Shown: positions 23,391-32,026 of the stretch, piece by piece
Layout: the number at the start of each line of letters is the position of its first letter
Numbering within the stretch: position 1 is the first letter of the stretch
DNA from: Micromonospora noduli
GTDB lineage: Bacteria > Actinomycetota > Actinomycetes > Mycobacteriales > Micromonosporaceae
NCBI RefSeq assembly: GCF_003264365.1
Contig: NZ_PYAK01000057.1
Span: 1 to 38,634 of the forward strand
DNA length: 38,634 nucleotides
Direction of reading: 5' to 3'
Program-made: the position numbers and the translations under genes
The notes under the pieces: generated by a model
Told to the model about the DNA's origin: nothing
Database searches by the model: none
Seen by the model: the letters and a program-made list of their open reading frames with translations, nothing else

Positions 23391-24460
23391 CCGCCGCCAC
23401 CTGGTCGACCGACGACCACAGTCTCGAACGCCACTACCGGAAGCTGCTGCTGGCGTACCCAGGCCGGTACCGGCAGCGGTACGGCACCGAGATGATCACG
23501 ACGCTCCTTGAGATGGCGTCGCCCGGGCAGCGTCGCCCTCGACCCGGGGAGGCCCTGCACCTGCTCGCCAGCGGTGTGCGCCACCGGCTCCGGCTCCCCG
23601 CACGCCGGCCGCTCGCGGTGATCGCGGCGGTCCTCCTCGCCCTGACAATGGGCGCGTTCGGTGGGGCCGCCGGGTCGTGGGCCGGTTCCCAGACGTTCGC
23701 GGACCTGCCCGACGACGCCACGATCGCCAGCCTGGCCCAGCGGGCCAGCGGTGCCGCCAGCGATTCCATCCAGCTGCGTGTCGCGTCACCGTGGCTGGAA
23801 GAGTCGATCTCGACGACTACCGAGGTCGATGGCGCCTGGGACGCTGAGAAGGCCCGGCAGCGGTTCGCAGCTGACGGCTGGTCGGTCTCCGGCATCACGC
23901 CGCTCGGCGGCAAAGCGGTCGCGTTCAACAGTGACACCAAATCATTCGTCGACCTTCCGATGCGCAACTCAACGTTCAGCGCCAAGTCGAACGGGCTGAC
24001 ACTCCAGGTGCGGGGCTACCTCACCGCCGACCACGGCTCTGTCCACCTCGACGGCTGGGCGCAGAGCAGGCCCATGTTCCTACCTCTGATCGTGACGGGC
24101 ATCCTGATCGGACTTGTCGTCGGGTGGCTGTTCGCAGCGGCTCTCGCCTACCGGATCGTGGAGGCGTCTGCCGAACGGCGACGCGCCTCCGCCGGGCTCT
24201 GGGCCGTCGCGCTGGCCGCGCTCGCTCTGCCGGCAGTAGCCCTGTACGGCAACGTACTGCGGGCATTTCGAGATCACGGCGACGTCGGTCCGGTTTTCAC
24301 AGTGCACAGCGCATTCACACCCGGCTCCTATTACCCGTTGGGGCCGGCCTGGCAGATTCTCGCCCTGACCATCGCCGGTGCCGTGCTCGCGGGTGCCGCG
24401 ATCCGGCTCGCCCGTCCGGACAGCCAGCCGAAGACGCAGGAAGCGGCGATAGCAAGCTGA
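23387..24460 (+). CDS. PadR-linked membrane protein
   Basis: A 357-residue membrane protein. The N-terminal cytoplasmic segment (HYRKLLLAYPGRYRQRYGTEM, then LLEMASPGQRRPRPGEALHLL) is typical of proteins encoded after padR genes. Four membrane helices lie near 75-97, 226-250, 265-283 and 322-340, with a large extracytoplasmic domain between the first two. Function is unknown; such proteins may sense envelope changes and act on the cognate PadR (inference). Four-base overlap with padR. A very strong hairpin lies 82 bp past its stop. Confidence 0.8.
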   Translation: MTAATWSTDDHSLERHYRKLLLAYPGRYRQRYGTEMITTLLEMASPGQRRPRPGEALHLLASGVRHRLRLPARRPLAVIAAVLLALTMGAFGGAAGSWAGSQTFADLPDDATIASLAQRASGAASDSIQLRVASPWLEESISTTTEVDGAWDAEKARQRFAADGWSVSGITPLGGKAVAFNSDTKSFVDLPMRNSTFSAKSNGLTLQVRGYLTADHGSVHLDGWAQSRPMFLPLIVTGILIGLVVGWLFAAALAYRIVEASAERRRASAGLWAVALAALALPAVALYGNVLRAFRDHGDVGPVFTVHSAFTPGSYYPLGPAWQILALTIAGAVLAGAAIRLARPDSQPKTQEAAIAS

Positions 24461-24542
24461 GGGCTTCGGCCGCTGCTGTCCGATGGTCGGGACGGTAGTT
24501 CGTCATCGAACTGACTGAGGGTGGTCGGAGACTTTTCAGGGT

Positions 24543-24591
24543 AGATCTTGGACAGTTTCCGTTCCGGCAGAACGGAAACTGTCCAAGATCT
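24543..24591. terminator. 22-bp perfect hairpin with 5-base loop
   Basis: Arms 24543-24564 and 24570-24591 are perfectly complementary; each carries AGATCTTG/CAAGATCT at its outer end and TCCGTTC/GAACGGA at the loop. It lies between the convergent padR operon and the DUF397 gene. Position suits a bidirectional terminator, but there is no T-run and the sequence looks like a member of a repeat family sharing a GATCTTG core with 31850-31928. Confidence 0.7.
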
Positions 24592-24643
24592 CCAGATCCG
24601 CCGGAGCATGTTTAGGCAGGAGGGATTTTTCCCGAGTTCACGT

Positions 24644-24832
24644 TCAGTGCTGCTTGGCGTACGCGACGAACGCCTTCCAGGCCGTCGGATCGACGTGCAG
24701 GGTGCCGCCGTCGCGGTCCTTGGTGTCGCGCACCAGCACCACGCTCGGCAGGTTGTCGGCGACCTCGACACAGGATCCGCCGTTGCCGCCGGACCGGGTC
24801 GACTTCCGCCACTGTGGGGTCAGCATGCCCAT
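24644..24832 (-). CDS. DUF397 protein
   Basis: A 62-residue (60 from ATG 24826) DUF397 protein: WRKSTRSGGNGGSCVEVAD, then VVLVRDTKDRDGGTLHVD and WKAFVAYAKQ, essentially the complete domain. These very small proteins are encoded after XRE/DUF5753 regulators in actinobacteria, including around bldB and whiJ of Streptomyces, and are thought to be opposed by them. The start overlaps the end of the regulator gene by 7-13 bp, so translation is coupled. Function remains unsettled; toxin-antitoxin behaviour has been proposed for the pair. Confidence 0.9.
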   Translation of the reverse strand: MGMLTPQWRKSTRSGGNGGSCVEVADNLPSVVLVRDTKDRDGGTLHVDPTAWKAFVAYAKQH

Positions 24833-25620
24833 GACTTCGCCACTTCCTTGATCAGCTCGGTTGATTGCCGGCGGGGGAGCGCCTCGTTCCGCACGATCTC
24901 CCACGTCTTTGCCAGCTTAGCGACGTCGGTCGGTGCATCGACGAACTGCGCGGTGAGCTGGTTGTCGGCGTGCGCCACCCGCTCGCCGTCGGGCATCTCG
25001 GCGATGATGAACTGACCGGCCAGCCCCAGGTACATCCCAGCATCCACCGGCACGATGTGCACCTGGATATGCTCCGCCGTCGCCAACTGGACCAGGTGCT
25101 CGCACTGCTCGACCATGAGGCCCGGCTGGTCGAGCACCGGCCGGCGCAGCACCGCCTCGTCCAGCACGGCGATGAGCTGCGGCGGGCGCGGGCGTTGCAG
25201 GATCGCCTGGCGCTCCAACCGGGAGGCGACGATCCGGTCCACGTCCTCGGCATCGAACCGGCCACCGGCCAGCGTCGCGCGGGCGTACCGCTCGGTCTGG
25301 AGCAGGCCCGGCACGTAGGCCAACTCGAACCAGCGCAGCGTGGTCGCCTCCCGCTCGAACTCGATCCACTCGCGCAGCCAGGCCGGCTCGGCGTCGAGCC
25401 GGGCCAACCCGTCCAGCATGCGGAGGAAGCGTCCGCCGGTCTGGTGGTGGGTGTCGACCGCCCTCATGTACTCCTTCGTGGGCGGTCGCCCGCCGGTCTC
25501 CACCGAGCTGACGTGCGAACCCGAATAACCGATGCCCCTGCCGAAGTCGTCCTGACTGAGCCCGAACCCCGTCCGGAACAGACGCAGTTCCTCCAGTACG
25601 TAGTCGGTTACGGTCCCCAT
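24820..25620 (-). CDS. XRE-family regulator with DUF5753 (Scr1/WhiJ-like)
   Basis: A 266-residue DNA-binding protein. The N-terminal XRE helix-turn-helix (LRLFRTGFGLSQDDFGRGIGYSGSHVSSVETG, about residues 12-43) is followed by DUF5753 (YVPGLLQTERYARATL; AVLDEAVLRRPV; HIQVHIVPVDAGMYLGL; ending VRNEALPRRQSTELI). Relatives control development or antagonise their DUF397 partner. GGGGA lies five bases before ATG 25620. It is co-transcribed with, and overlaps, the DUF397 gene, and lies opposite a small cysteine protein gene. Confidence 0.93.
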   Translation of the reverse strand: MGTVTDYVLEELRLFRTGFGLSQDDFGRGIGYSGSHVSSVETGGRPPTKEYMRAVDTHHQTGGRFLRMLDGLARLDAEPAWLREWIEFEREATTLRWFELAYVPGLLQTERYARATLAGGRFDAEDVDRIVASRLERQAILQRPRPPQLIAVLDEAVLRRPVLDQPGLMVEQCEHLVQLATAEHIQVHIVPVDAGMYLGLAGQFIIAEMPDGERVAHADNQLTAQFVDAPTDVAKLAKTWEIVRNEALPRRQSTELIKEVAKSWAC

Positions 25621-25800
25621 CGATTCCCCAACCTTCGCTCAGTCTGGCTCGGCGTGTCCCTCATGGGTGCTCACCTGGACCGCTGAGCTGCACAAATGGC
25701 GCGAGCACGTATCGACGGTAGTCGCCTCATCACCACACTGTCACCAGTGGCGGGTCCGCTGGTGGCCGGAATGGCGGCGGCGGGCCCTGCCCTCCGGGGT

Positions 25801-25827
25801 CGCTCCCGTCTCCCCCTTGCGGGAGCG
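25801..25827 (+). promoter_or_regulatory. Leader hairpin before the 14-codon frame
   Basis: Arms CGCTCCCG (25801-25808) and CGGGAGCG (25820-25827) with an 11-base C/T-rich loop, ending about 20 bp before the GAGGAGG ribosome site at 25845-25851. It may influence expression of the small frame and the coupled gene. No direct evidence of regulation. Confidence 0.35.
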
Positions 25828-25856
25828 GCCCCTTCCCCGTCCCCGAGGAGGTCGAT

Positions 25857-25901
25857 GTGCTCACCCCGACAGCCCAGCAGCCCTCGGCGCGGTGGCGGTG
25901 A
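25857..25901 (+). CDS. Possible 14-codon leader peptide coupled to the next gene
   Basis: A GTG start at 25857 lies a few bases after a strong GAGGAGG SD. The frame reads VLTPTAQQPSARWR and stops at TGA 25899-25901, whose A is also the A of the next ATG (TGATG). The best ribosome site in the region thus serves this frame, while the downstream gene has only a weak one. ATG 25855, two bases earlier, is a competing start in another frame that lacks protein character. Confidence 0.45.
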   Translation: MLTPTAQQPSARWR

Positions 25902-26155
25902 TGGTGGTCCGGCCGCCCGTCCCGCACGTCGCCATGCGCCCGCTGTGGCGGTGCCGGAACTGTGGCACCGAGTGGCCCTGCCAACCGGCCAAGCTCGCCC
26001 TGCTGACGGAGTACCGGACCAGCCGAACCGCACTGCTGATCTACCTCGGCACTCTGATGCACGAGGCGACGAATCAGCTCACCCAACTCCACCCGGATCA
26101 TCCACCGACCAGGATGACCGAGCGTTTCCTCTCCTGGGCCAGGGCCCGGAGCTGA
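25901..26155 (+). CDS. Small three-cysteine protein divergent from the XRE/DUF397 pair
   Basis: An 84-residue protein with MRPLWRCRNCGTEWPC near the N-terminus (C-x2-C-x5-C, possibly metal binding) and a helical C-terminal part (LLTEYRTSRTALLIYLGTL, then TERFLSWARAR). I start it at ATG 25901, in TGATG overlap with the 14-codon frame; upstream in-frame codons to 25667 lack protein character. Proteins of this look recur, as I recall, next to XRE/DUF5753 genes in Micromonosporaceae and are sometimes named flavin reductases without visible basis. Function unknown. Confidence 0.6.
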   Translation: MVVRPPVPHVAMRPLWRCRNCGTEWPCQPAKLALLTEYRTSRTALLIYLGTLMHEATNQLTQLHPDHPPTRMTERFLSWARARS

Positions 26156-26225
26156 CGCTCGGGCAGCAGCGCGCAGGAAGTCAGGGCCAGCAGCTTGTGC
26201 GCAAGGGCTGGCGCTGCTCGTACCG

Positions 26226-26921
26226 TCAGGCGGGTTTGACTCTGGTCGCGTCCGCGTGCGAGGTCTCGGCGGCGGTCCGGCCCTCGCGCAGTGACAAGCG
26301 ACGCGCCAGCACCGTGGCGCCCGCGAGTGCGGCCAGCACCATGGCGATCTCCGCGACCACCACGGGCGGCGCCGCGCTGTAGCCGGTGGCCCAGGCGAAG
26401 GCGACGGTGATCGGCGTGATGACGATGCCGGCCACCGGCATGAGGACGCTCATCAACTGAGCCGTCCGCCGGATCCTGGGCAGGTCGCGTAGCCGGGTCC
26501 GTACCGCGATGACCGCTCCCGTGATGACCACGGCGGCCGGTATGCCGTAGTAGACGGCGACGGCGAGCTGGACCGGTACGTCGATCGAGCGGGGGATGTC
26601 GACCATGCGGACGAAGGCCGGGTAGGCCGCCATCAGGAGGCCGTAGCCGAGCACGACACCGAGCACCGCGCCGATCAGTGCGGTGCCGAGAATGCGCCCG
26701 TAGTCGCCGCGCACCCGTCGGACGCCAGCCTCGTCGGCGAGCCGCCGCGCGAAGCCGGCCACGTCACCGCCGATCAACTGCGCGGGATCGCCCCCGTCGG
26801 CGGCCGCGGCCCGCAGGTCGAGGCGCAGGTCGGCGGCGAGTGCCGCCCGATCGGCCGAGCCGACCCCGTACCCCCGCCACGCCTGGTCGGCTTCGCCCAG
26901 AAGGCGGTCGATGGTGTCCAT
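26226..26921 (-). CDS. PadR-linked membrane protein (second pair)
   Basis: A 231-residue protein. The N-terminal ~75 residues are a helical cytoplasmic domain (MDTIDRLLGEADQAWRGYG, DRAALAADLRLDLRAA) like the HAAS/DUF1700 domains found after padR genes. Four membrane helices follow at about 77-105, 119-142, 157-180 and 185-207. The gene begins three bases after the padR stop with GAGGAG overlapping the end of padR, so the two are tightly coupled. Function unknown; not closely similar to the protein of the other PadR pair. Confidence 0.78.
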   Translation of the reverse strand: MDTIDRLLGEADQAWRGYGVGSADRAALAADLRLDLRAAAADGGDPAQLIGGDVAGFARRLADEAGVRRVRGDYGRILGTALIGAVLGVVLGYGLLMAAYPAFVRMVDIPRSIDVPVQLAVAVYYGIPAAVVITGAVIAVRTRLRDLPRIRRTAQLMSVLMPVAGIVITPITVAFAWATGYSAAPPVVVAEIAMVLAALAGATVLARRLSLREGRTAAETSHADATRVKPA

Positions 26922-26924
26922 GGG

Positions 26925-27302
26925 TCAACTCCTCGTGGGGTTGTGGTCGAGCGGGCAGAGAACGGCGTCGACCGTGTCGGTGAAGCGGTTCCACTGTTTC
27001 TGCCAGGCATCCAGGTGGACCCGACCGGAGTCGGTCAGCGCGTAGACCTTTCGGGGCGGGCCGGTCGGGCTGACCTGCTGTTCGTGGGCGACAAGGCCAA
27101 GTCGGCGCATGCGGGTCAGCAGGGGATAGATGGTGCCGTAGCTGATGGCGCCGAAGCCGGCCGTTTCCATCCGCCGAACCAGCTCGTAGCCGTGCGCGGG
27201 CTCGCGTGCCAGCAGCGCCAGCAGGCACATGTCCAGCGCGCCCCGCAGGAGTTGGGTCTGCCGGTCGTTGTCGTCGATGGGCTGGCTCTCCGCCGCTACC
27301 AT
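26925..27302 (-). CDS. PadR-family transcriptional regulator (second pair)
   Basis: A 125-residue winged-helix regulator: LRGALDMCLLALLAREPAHGYELVRRM, then ISYGTIYPLLTRMRRLGLV (recognition helix) and the wing PPRKVYALTDSGRVHL. ATG 27302 is preferred over 27311 because TAGTAT lies at 27310-27315, seven bases upstream, so transcription should begin at the ATG itself. The first PadR gene of the window has the same TAGTATG before a leaderless ATG. It is followed immediately by its membrane-protein partner. Confidence 0.9.
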   Translation of the reverse strand: MVAAESQPIDDNDRQTQLLRGALDMCLLALLAREPAHGYELVRRMETAGFGAISYGTIYPLLTRMRRLGLVAHEQQVSPTGPPRKVYALTDSGRVHLDAWQKQWNRFTDTVDAVLCPLDHNPTRS

Positions 27303-27309
27303 GCGACAC

Positions 27310-27315
27310 ATACTA
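27310..27315 (-). promoter_or_regulatory. -10 element TAGTAT of the second padR gene
   Basis: TAGTAT on the minus strand, seven bases before ATG 27302, predicts a leaderless transcript. A TATAT motif lies about 20 bp upstream (27336-27340) where a -35 or operator would be. Confidence 0.55.
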
Positions 27316-27515
27316 CCCTGCTATTTGGCGTCACGATATACCGGCGCGGACTTCCGCTGTGACAGCCATGTTTCGCGACTTCACGGGTGGGGCAGAGTAG
27401 CCGCTACAGAGCATCCGGGCCGGAGTTTCCGCAGCTTGCCGACTCGGAATCGGCTCGCCGTGCGCCGGGGCACGGATGCCCTCCCCGGTCTTTCGCCGAG
27501 GAGAGGGGGAGGGCG

Positions 27516-28802
27516 ATGACGGACCCCGAAACGGCTCGACACCGACGCCGGCCGGTTGTTCGGCTGGGCGCGGCGGCTGCCGCGCTGGCACTCGTCGCGC
27601 CGCTGGCCGCGTGCGGCGCGGACGACGCTGGTGGCCCACCGACGATCAACCTGTACTACCCGCCCGAGCAGAACCTGCAGAAGGTCGTCGACGACTGCAA
27701 CGCGCAGGCCCAGGGACGGTACGAGATCGCCTACCGGGTGCTGCCCCGGCAGGCCGACGACCAGCGGGTGCAGATGGTGCGCCGGCTGGCCGCCGAGGAC
27801 AGCGGGATGGATCTGCTCGGGCTGGACGTCACCTGGACCCAGGAGTTCGCCAGCGCCGACTGGATCCGCGAGTGGACCGGCCAGGACAAGGCCGAGGTCG
27901 AGCAGGGCACCCTCGCCGGGCCGTTGGACACCGCCCGGTACGAGGACAAGCTGTACGCGGCGCCGAAGAACACCAACGTCCAGCTGCTCTGGTACCGCAA
28001 GGACCTGGTGCCGCAGCCGCCGACCACCTGGGACCAGATGATCAGCGCGGCCCAGCAGCTCAAGGACCAGGGCAAGCCGTACCAGGTGCTCACCATGGGC
28101 GCGCAGTACGAGGGTCTGGTCGTCCTCTACAACACCCTGGCCGAAAGCGCCGGTGGCAAGATCCTCAGCGACGACGGCAAGAAGGCCGTGATGGACGACG
28201 GCACGGTCCGGGCGTTGGAACAGCTGAAGAAGTTCGCCACGTCGGGCGTGACCTCGCCGTCGTTCAGCAACGCCACGGAGGACCCGGTTCGGCTGGAGTT
28301 CCAGTCCGGCGCGGGCGCGTTCCAGGTGAACTGGCCGTTCGTCTACCCGGCTCTTCAGGAGGCGAACCCGGAGCTGGCCAAGCAGGTCGGCTGGGCTCGG
28401 ATTCCGGGCATCGACGAGGGCACCCCCAGCAAGGTCACCATCGGTGGGGTCAACCTGGCGGTCAGCTCCTACTCCAAGCACCCGGAGCAGTCCTTCGAGG
28501 CGGCCCGGTGCATCCGCAGCGCCGAGCACCAGAAGTTCTCCGCCATCAACGACGGTGTGCCGCCGACCATCGAGGCGGTCTTCGACGACCCGGAAATGAC
28601 CGAGGCGTACCCGATGAGGGACACCATCCTGGAGGAGTTGAAGGAACCGGCGACGCGTCCGCTGACCCCCGCCTACCAGAGCATCTCCACAGTGATGTCG
28701 GCGATCCTGTCGCCGCCGTCCGGGATCCGCCCGCAGCAGACCGCCGACGAGCTGCGCGGCGCCATCGCCGACGCCCTCCAGTCCAAGGGGGTCCTGCCGT
28801 GA
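27516..28802 (+). CDS. lpqY: Sugar ABC transporter substrate-binding lipoprotein (LpqY-like)
   Basis: A 428-residue lipoprotein receptor. The signal peptide ends in lipobox LAAC (lipidated Cys near residue 33). The mature protein is a family 1 solute-binding protein: VDDCNAQAQGRYEIAYRVLPRQADDQR, LAAEDSGMDLLGLDVTWTQEFA, YAAPKNTNVQLLWYRKDLV, GGVNLAVSSYSKHPEQS. The stretch around RQADDQRVQMVRRLA resembles mycobacterial LpqY, the trehalose receptor. GGGGGAGGG lies before ATG 27516. First gene of the importer operon; its stop overlaps the first permease start. Trehalose is the likely ligand by analogy; a maltodextrin is the alternative given malQ downstream. Confidence 0.88.
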   Translation: MTDPETARHRRRPVVRLGAAAAALALVAPLAACGADDAGGPPTINLYYPPEQNLQKVVDDCNAQAQGRYEIAYRVLPRQADDQRVQMVRRLAAEDSGMDLLGLDVTWTQEFASADWIREWTGQDKAEVEQGTLAGPLDTARYEDKLYAAPKNTNVQLLWYRKDLVPQPPTTWDQMISAAQQLKDQGKPYQVLTMGAQYEGLVVLYNTLAESAGGKILSDDGKKAVMDDGTVRALEQLKKFATSGVTSPSFSNATEDPVRLEFQSGAGAFQVNWPFVYPALQEANPELAKQVGWARIPGIDEGTPSKVTIGGVNLAVSSYSKHPEQSFEAARCIRSAEHQKFSAINDGVPPTIEAVFDDPEMTEAYPMRDTILEELKEPATRPLTPAYQSISTVMSAILSPPSGIRPQQTADELRGAIADALQSKGVLP

Positions 28803-29782
28803 GTATCAACGCCACGCCGACCGGCGCCGACGTCGCCGCCGACGAGACCCGCCGGCCCGCCGCCGTACCGAAACAACGCGGCGGCCGTCGCAAGCCCCCG
28901 TTGAGCGAGAACAAGAAGGCCGAACGCCGGCTCGGTCTGCTCCTCTGCGCGCCGGCCGCGCTGGTCATGATCGCGGTGACCGCGTACCCGATCATCTATT
29001 CGGTCTGGCTGTCGTTGCAGCGCTTCGACCTGCGCTTCCCCGACCAGCGTGAGTTCATCGGGCTGGAGAACTACGTCACGGTGCTCACCAACGAGTTCTG
29101 GTGGACCGCGTTCGGGGTGACCGCGCTGATCACGGTGGTCACCGTGGCAGTCGAGCTGGTGCTCGGCATGGGCCTGGCGATCATCATGCACCGCACCCTG
29201 GTCGGGCGCGGCCTGGTCCGGACCTCGGCGCTGATCCCGTACGGGATCGTCACAGTGGTCGCCGCGTTCTCCTGGCGGTACGCCTGGACGCCCGGCACCG
29301 GCTACCTGGCCGACCTGTTCAGCGACGGCGCGCCGCTCACCGAACGGGCCAGCTCCCTGGCGATCATCATGCTGGCGGAGATCTGGAAGACCACCCCGTT
29401 CATGGCGCTGCTGCTGATGGCCGGGCTGGCGCTGGTCCCGGAGGACCTGCTCAAGGCGGCCTCCACCGACGGCGCTACCGCCTGGCAGAAGTTCACGAAG
29501 GTGATGCTGCCGGTGATGAAGCCGGCGATCCTGGTCGCGTTGCTGTTCCGCACCCTGGACGCGTTCCGGGTCTTCGACAACATCTTCGTGTTGACCGCCG
29601 GAGGCAACGAGACGTCGTCGGTGTCGATGCTCGCCTACAACAACCTGATCCGGGGCCTCAACCTCGGCATCGGTTCGACGATGTCGGTGCTGATCTTCAT
29701 CACCGTGGCGATCATCGCCTTCGTCTTCGTGAAGCTGTTCGGCACCGCTGCTCCGGGCAGCGACGACGGAGAGAGGCGCTGA
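28799..29782 (+). CDS. sugA: Sugar ABC transporter permease (SugA-like)
   Basis: A 327-residue inner-membrane permease of the MalF type. A ~45-residue basic cytoplasmic tail (RRPAAVPKQRGGRRKPP) precedes the first helix. Six helices follow, with the EAA loop EDLLKAASTDGATAWQKFTKVMLPVM that docks on the ATPase. Start is GTG 28799 in GTGA overlap with lpqY. It should form the heterodimeric pore with the SugB-like permease one base downstream. Confidence 0.9.
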   Translation: MSINATPTGADVAADETRRPAAVPKQRGGRRKPPLSENKKAERRLGLLLCAPAALVMIAVTAYPIIYSVWLSLQRFDLRFPDQREFIGLENYVTVLTNEFWWTAFGVTALITVVTVAVELVLGMGLAIIMHRTLVGRGLVRTSALIPYGIVTVVAAFSWRYAWTPGTGYLADLFSDGAPLTERASSLAIIMLAEIWKTTPFMALLLMAGLALVPEDLLKAASTDGATAWQKFTKVMLPVMKPAILVALLFRTLDAFRVFDNIFVLTAGGNETSSVSMLAYNNLIRGLNLGIGSTMSVLIFITVAIIAFVFVKLFGTAAPGSDDGERR

Positions 29783-29783
29783 C

Positions 29784-30620
29784 ATGGCTGTCGAAACCAC
29801 TACCAGGGCAAAGCTGCGCTGGGGTCTGCTCGACGTCCTCGTGGTCGTCTTCGCGCTGGTCCCGGTGCTGTGGATCGCGTCGCTGTCGTTCAAGACGCCG
29901 GCCACCCTCACCGACGGGAACTTCATCCCCCGGGAGTGGACGCTGGACAACTACCGGACCATCTTCGACACCGACCAGTTCGTCCGGGCGCTGGTCAACT
30001 CGATCGGCATCGCGCTGATCGCCACGCTGATCGCTGTGGTGCTCGGCGCGATGGCCGCGTACGCGATCAGCCGACTGGACTTCCCCGGTAAGAAGCTGCT
30101 GGTCGGCGTTTCCCTGCTGATCGCGATGTTCCCGCAGGTGTCACTGGTGTCGCCGCTGTTCGAGATCGAGCGTCAGCTCAAGATCTTCGACACCTGGCTG
30201 GGGCTGATCCTGCCGTACATCACCTTCGCGCTGCCGCTGGCGATCTACACGCTGTCGGCGTTCTTCAAGCAGATCCCGTGGGATCTGGAGAAGGCGGCGA
30301 AGATGGACGGCGCCACCCAGGGGCAGGCGTTCCGGCGGGTGATCGCGCCACTGGCCGCGCCCGGGCTGTTCACCACGGCGATTCTGGTCTTCATCTTCTG
30401 CTGGAACGACTTCCTGTTCGCCATCTCGCTGACCTCGACCGAGCGGTCCCGCACGGTGCCGGCCGCGTTGTCGTTCTTCACCGGCGCGTCGCAGTTCGAG
30501 GACCCCACCGGGGCGATCTGTGCCGCCGCCGTGGTGATCACCGTTCCGATCATCCTGTTCGTTCTCTTCTTCCAGCGTCGCATCGTGTCCGGCCTGACCT
30601 CCGGCGCGGTAAAGGGATAG
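29784..30620 (+). CDS. sugB: Sugar ABC transporter permease (SugB-like)
   Basis: A 278-residue permease of the MalG type with six helices. The EAA loop is WDLEKAAKMDGATQGQAFRRVIAPL. The N-terminus (LLDVLVVVFALVPVLWIASLSFK) is a typical first helix. ATG 29784 lies one base after the previous stop. Second half of the transport pore; no signs of damage. Confidence 0.92.
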   Translation: MAVETTTRAKLRWGLLDVLVVVFALVPVLWIASLSFKTPATLTDGNFIPREWTLDNYRTIFDTDQFVRALVNSIGIALIATLIAVVLGAMAAYAISRLDFPGKKLLVGVSLLIAMFPQVSLVSPLFEIERQLKIFDTWLGLILPYITFALPLAIYTLSAFFKQIPWDLEKAAKMDGATQGQAFRRVIAPLAAPGLFTTAILVFIFCWNDFLFAISLTSTERSRTVPAALSFFTGASQFEDPTGAICAAAVVITVPIILFVLFFQRRIVSGLTSGAVKG

Positions 30621-30630
30621 GTGGGTAGTC

Positions 30631-31839
<1,209 letters not shown>

Positions 31840-31849
31840 CGGCCCTTCT

Positions 31850-31928
31850 CGCGCCGATCTTGCACTTTCGGCTGTCGATACAGGTGGAATGCTCCTTGTG
31901 TCGGGACAGGAAGTGCAAGATCGGCGCG
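31850..31928. repeat. 79-bp element with perfect 18-bp terminal arms
   Basis: Arms CGCGCCGATCTTGCACTT (31850-31867) and AAGTGCAAGATCGGCGCG (31911-31928) are perfectly complementary; the 43-base middle contains partly complementary CTGTCGATACAGG/TGTCGGGACAGG segments. It is exactly as long as the CATGATCG element at 8046 and built alike, so probably a second family of palindromic intergenic repeat. It lies 10 bp after the sugC stop and could also act as a terminator. Confidence 0.75.
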
Positions 31929-32026
31929 GCGGGGGCGCGCGGGGCGCGGGCGGGGGCGCGTGCCCTGCGGTGTGGGGGCGGGCGTGGCAAGGTGGTCGCA
32001 GGTTTCGTCGTGAAGCGGGGGACGGC

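Noticed and set aside
24543..24591. CRISPR-like repeat
   Set aside because: A single hairpin with a 5-base loop; no spaced array of repeats in the window and no cas genes.
28673..29950. 425-codon minus-strand frame across the permease genes
   Set aside because: Antisense of sugA; His/Arg/Gln-rich sequence without domains, whereas the plus strand encodes intact transporter proteins.
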